A stretch of 64,000 bases of DNA. It comes from Actinostola sp. cb2023. Its lineage: Eukaryota > Cnidaria > Anthozoa > Actiniaria > Actinostolidae. The translations under genes were made by a program, and so were the position numbers. Where the stretch lies: contig JAUJYZ010000504.1 in assembly GCA_033675265.1 (NCBI GenBank), positions 450,501 through 514,500 of the forward strand, read 5' to 3'. The number at the start of each line of letters is the position of its first letter. Position 1 is the stretch's first letter. Below, piece by piece: positions 61,306-64,000 of the stretch. A model generated the notes under the pieces. The model was not told the DNA's origin, made no database searches, and saw only the letters and a program-made list of their open reading frames with translations.

Positions 61306-62067
61306 TTAACTCAGTCTTGCTTGCTCAGCCTTGAGTGCTTTCTGCTTGCGATGTTCGTAGTTAACAAGGCGTTGGCCAACCAGATACCTACAGCAGGCAA
61401 ATATATCATACTAGTTAGCAAACTATCCTAAGGCTCGGACACACGATGTAACGAACGGTGCGCGCAAGTGCAAAAGTAGGATCGAGTTCTACCTCTGCCA
61501 CCGTTGCGCGCAACATTGCATCGTGTGACACCCCAAAAAACTCTTGTTGCATGCAACGTTGCAAGAAAAGTTGCGTCATGTGTCTGGGCCTTCAGTCTGT
61601 GCCAATGTGCATAGGGATCAATATTTGAAAGAACTTGAGCCAAGAGCAAAAATAAAATGTCCAAGATTTCGCACGTTGGAATCGATTCACTATCATTATT
61701 TGCTGGAGATTGGTTTGCGCAGTTCCCGGCACAGGCAGCCCAACAATGTTTCATTATTGCATTTTCTGCGGGCGCGTCTTACGGGACGCGCTCGCTCTAC
61801 CACAGGAAACCCATCAAAAAAGACGCGCGCACGGACAAATATCCTCATAAACAATGATTGGGCTGCCTGTGTTGATGACTCACTTGTCGTTCTTGATGCG
61901 TTCGTACAGACGTCGAAACTGTCTTCCTTGGAAAACTGCGCAGAGGACGACCAAGATCACAGCCAAGAGGAAAGGGTAGATACGTCGGATGCAGTATAGT
62001 TTGGTTTCGGTAGATTCGACTGCAAGGAATTTATAACATTTCTATTGTAACATTTCGTTTCAAATTC

Positions 62068-62142
<75 letters not shown>

Positions 62143-63462
62143 AACAGACAGACAAACAGACAAACAGACAGACAAACAGACAGGCAAAGACAGACAGACT
62201 GACTGACAGACAAATAGACAACCACAGGAAGCCCAGAGAAACTAGTTTGCTCACATGCTCTGATGCGATAGCACTGATTTCAGTAAACTAATGATATATT
62301 TTAAACAGATTGTGAACAGGGAACCCATCCCCTTCTCCACTCCCTGTCTCTCACCCCCCCCCCCCCCCCCCCCCCTCCTTCGAGAACCACTGAAACAAAC
62401 AGACCAGTTGTTGTCCCCCCCCCCCCCCCATATCCAACTTACCAAATATTGGTACAATACCAGCAGCAATGACATAAGGTACAGTAAGAGCTAACACTAG
62501 GGTTAATACAACAGGTAACGCCAATCTTCTTAGGATAAATACAGTGTTAACATTACGAATCCCATCATTGTAGACTTGTTCCAGGACTCGTCTGAGCCAC
62601 CAATTAGGGCCCATCATGGTGACGGCGCAGATGATTTTCATGTGAAGTACACCCAATGCCCAGTCCTATACAAGACAAAACAGGTTATCACGGTAAATAC
62701 CACAGGGAAACCAATCAATAAAACGAGCGCGAGCGCGGAATAAATGAAAGTGAACAAATGCAGAGGTAGTGGATAATTTTTTCTGAACTAAAACATAGGT
62801 AGGGATTTGTGGCAAGCCTAGTATCGTGGAGAGATGTAGCCATGTCCCTCAAGCAGATCTACCTGTTTACATGAGAGAGAGATAACCCTAGCACTAGGGT
62901 AAACTCTATTGTTCGCATATTCCCTGTGGATGATAAAACAAGAGAATTGCCCCTACTGCTAGGGTCATCTCTCTCTCATGTAAACGGGGCCTAATATTAG
63001 GTGTCACGTCGCAGGGATACGATGAAGGAACTTGTGTGTCCCGTGTACTCCCTGGTGCAACATAGAGTTGTTTTTGAACAAGTGGGAAACCTACGGCACG
63101 GAGTTACGGTCACGGTACGGAATCGAAGATATCTATTCAACCAATCACAGCACGCAAAATCGTTGCTCAACCAGAATGCTTGGACACAGCACCGTTATCG
63201 CATGACACGAACCATGACGTAACTACTTCCCACTCATATGAAAACGAATCTACATTTGTACGTCCTCATAGTAGCGATCTTAACGGTGCTAGCAAAAGTC
63301 TTTCTCGAGAGGCTCTGATAACCTTACCTGCCAAGGGAAATACAGTGGTGTTTGGTCATGTGCAACACGAAGAGGGATAACAACGATGAGCTCGAATAAC
63401 AGACCAAGGAGGAATGGGATGAGACCGATCAGGATTGCAGCAATGAGCACTAGCTTGACACC
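61306..63462 (-). CDS. MARCHF6: MARCHF6 (TEB4/Doa10-type ER ubiquitin ligase), C-terminal exons only
   Basis: MARCHF6 is a multi-span E3 ligase of the ER membrane in protein degradation and sterol control. Its RING-CH domain is N-terminal and lies outside this window. Four coding exons are seen: 63328-63462, 62443-62665, 61884-62019, 61306-61387. They join in phase to about 191 residues. The order is a helix (VLIAAILIGLIPFLLGLLFE), then PLRVAHDQTPLYFPWQDWALGVLH, GPNWWLRRVLEQVYNDGIRN, a helix with VPYVIAAGIVPIFG, another helix RIYPFLLAVILVVLCAVF, and QFRRLYERIKNDKYLVGQRLVNYEHRK before the stop. The last segment is a hallmark of animal MARCHF6 and of the conserved Doa10 C-terminal element. Three miniature elements and a (GACA)n run sit in or beside its introns. 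Confidence 0.93.
61431..61591. mobile_element. MITE with AGGCTCGGACACACGATG ends, MARCHF6 last intron
   Basis: Imperfect inverted ends AGGCTCGGACACACGATG and, complemented, AGGCCCAGACACATGACG. The inside is made of GTTGCGCGCAACATTGC-like short palindromes. Confidence 0.7.
61730..61871. mobile_element. 142-bp MITE with CACAGGCAGCCCAA ends
   Basis: Ends CACAGGCAGCCCAACAATGTTTC and complement TTGGGCTGCCTGTG. The right end stops 12 bases short of a MARCHF6 exon. The ends belong to the same terminal type as the foldback at 25123-25851. Confidence 0.8.
62069..62215. repeat. (GACA)n microsatellite
   Basis: Long run of CAGA/CAAA tetranucleotides about 50 bases upstream (on the gene strand) of a MARCHF6 exon. 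Cys/Val/Leu/Ser frames are artefacts. Confidence 0.95.
62862..62991. mobile_element. MITE with CCTGTTTACATGAGAGA ends, MARCHF6 intron
   Basis: Inverted ends CCTGTTTACATGAGAGAGAG and complement, with inner ATAACCCTAGCACTAGGGT. TAA follows the right end. A solo end preceded by TTA at 60373 supports a 3-bp TTA/TAA target, as in PIF/Harbinger. Confidence 0.75.
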
Positions 63463-63644
63463 CTGTAAGACAAGATCGAACAAAGGTGGAGTTGGTATAG
63501 ATGGTGATGATAGTGCCGATATTGGACTGGGGTGTGGAGAGCAGGGGCATGGGGTGCAGCTGTCCCCCAAAGTTTCAGTTTAATGAAGGTAAATTGTATC
63601 AATGAAATTATTAATCTGTTTTACAATTCATGCATTATAATAAA

Positions 63645-64000
63645 AACAAGACGCTCAATGAGCGTACACTCGGGCTTATGACAAGGACAATGTCAGTTGC
63701 GTGAGGAGAGACCTGACAATGACTGACAGTTGCGTGACGAGGGAGACTATGTAACTGTATACATGTATGTGTCGAGTTCATTTGATTTGACTTTGACTTT
63801 GAGTTCATTTGATTACCTTTTGACTTTGAGTTCAATTGATTTGATTTTGATGAGTTCGTGTAAAGGCCCCCTCTCTAGCTTCAGATCCCGAAACGTCGAG
63901 TTTGGAATCGAGTTCGAGTTCGGGTTCGAGTTACGGTTCGAACGTCGAATAAAACAAGGACATCTTCTTCAATACAATATCATTTCTCTGACGTCATGAC
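63645..64000 (+). repeat. dispersed element, right inverted copy (cut by the window end)
   Basis: Starts at AAGACGCTCAATGAGCGTAC and matches 55030-55378 reversed, with only a few differences. It includes GAGTTCATTTGATTTGACTT and CGAGTTCGGGTTCGAGTTAC. The rest lies outside the window. Confidence 0.85.

Noticed and set aside
61544..61999. 151-codon + strand frame
   Set aside because: It runs antisense over a MARCHF6 exon and two MITEs.
61957..62254. Cys-Leu-Ser-Val repeat frames
   Set aside because: They are the (GACA)n microsatellite.

Overview
This is a stretch of animal nuclear genome. It has spliced genes with GT-AG introns, intron-poor 7TM receptor genes, abundant microsatellites, satellites and miniature inverted-repeat elements, and housekeeping genes (AHCY, MPPE1, MARCHF6) with metazoan-type sequences. 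The intronless class A GPCRs, the tandem BAAT/acyl-CoA thioesterase family and the repeat style suggest a marine invertebrate such as a cnidarian or an invertebrate deuterostome. The sequence alone does not settle the species.

Left third (1-25 kb) is a locally duplicated region. On the + strand there are four open copies, one frameshifted copy and one 3' fragment of an unrecognised gene for a small protein of about 160-195 residues. It has two predicted membrane helices followed by a long proline-rich tail ending in a PPxY motif. Copies 2-5 sit in a repeating unit of about 1.93 kb, which also carries on the opposite strand a truncated 3' piece of a BAAT/acyl-CoA thioesterase gene. The last unit runs into a full-length BAAT-type gene. 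Three more copies of that gene follow in tandem on the - strand (copies A-D). A and C are intact two-exon genes ending in the peroxisomal signal SKL. B has a 2-base frameshift. D has its first exon split by a 1.36 kb PIF/Harbinger-like element with a TAA target duplication.

Middle (25-44 kb) is repeat-rich intergenic DNA around two single-exon rhodopsin-class GPCR genes. One (28 kb) resembles amine-type receptors but lacks Asp3.32 and the NPxxY tyrosine. The other (39 kb) is a peptide-receptor type with Gln3.32. Around them lie large palindromes, a satellite of about 183 bp, a 55-bp satellite, a 64-66-bp satellite, a 69-bp repeat fused to a palindrome, and a GAGTC-rich self-complementary tract.

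Right third (44-64 kb) holds conserved - strand genes. These are MPPE1/PGAP5 (6 exons, 396 residues), S-adenosylhomocysteine hydrolase (7 exons, 437 residues, with an unusual 3-residue insertion at a splice junction) and the last four coding exons of MARCHF6. A + strand single-exon ankyrin-repeat gene lies between AHCY and MARCHF6. Introns and spacers carry a Penelope-like remnant with inverted ends and several miniature elements. A near-identical element of about 350 bp is present in opposite orientations about 8.3 kb apart.

The genes do not form one pathway. The parts most likely to be new are the PPxY membrane-protein cluster with its hairpin-bearing promoters, and the history of its co-duplication with the thioesterase genes.
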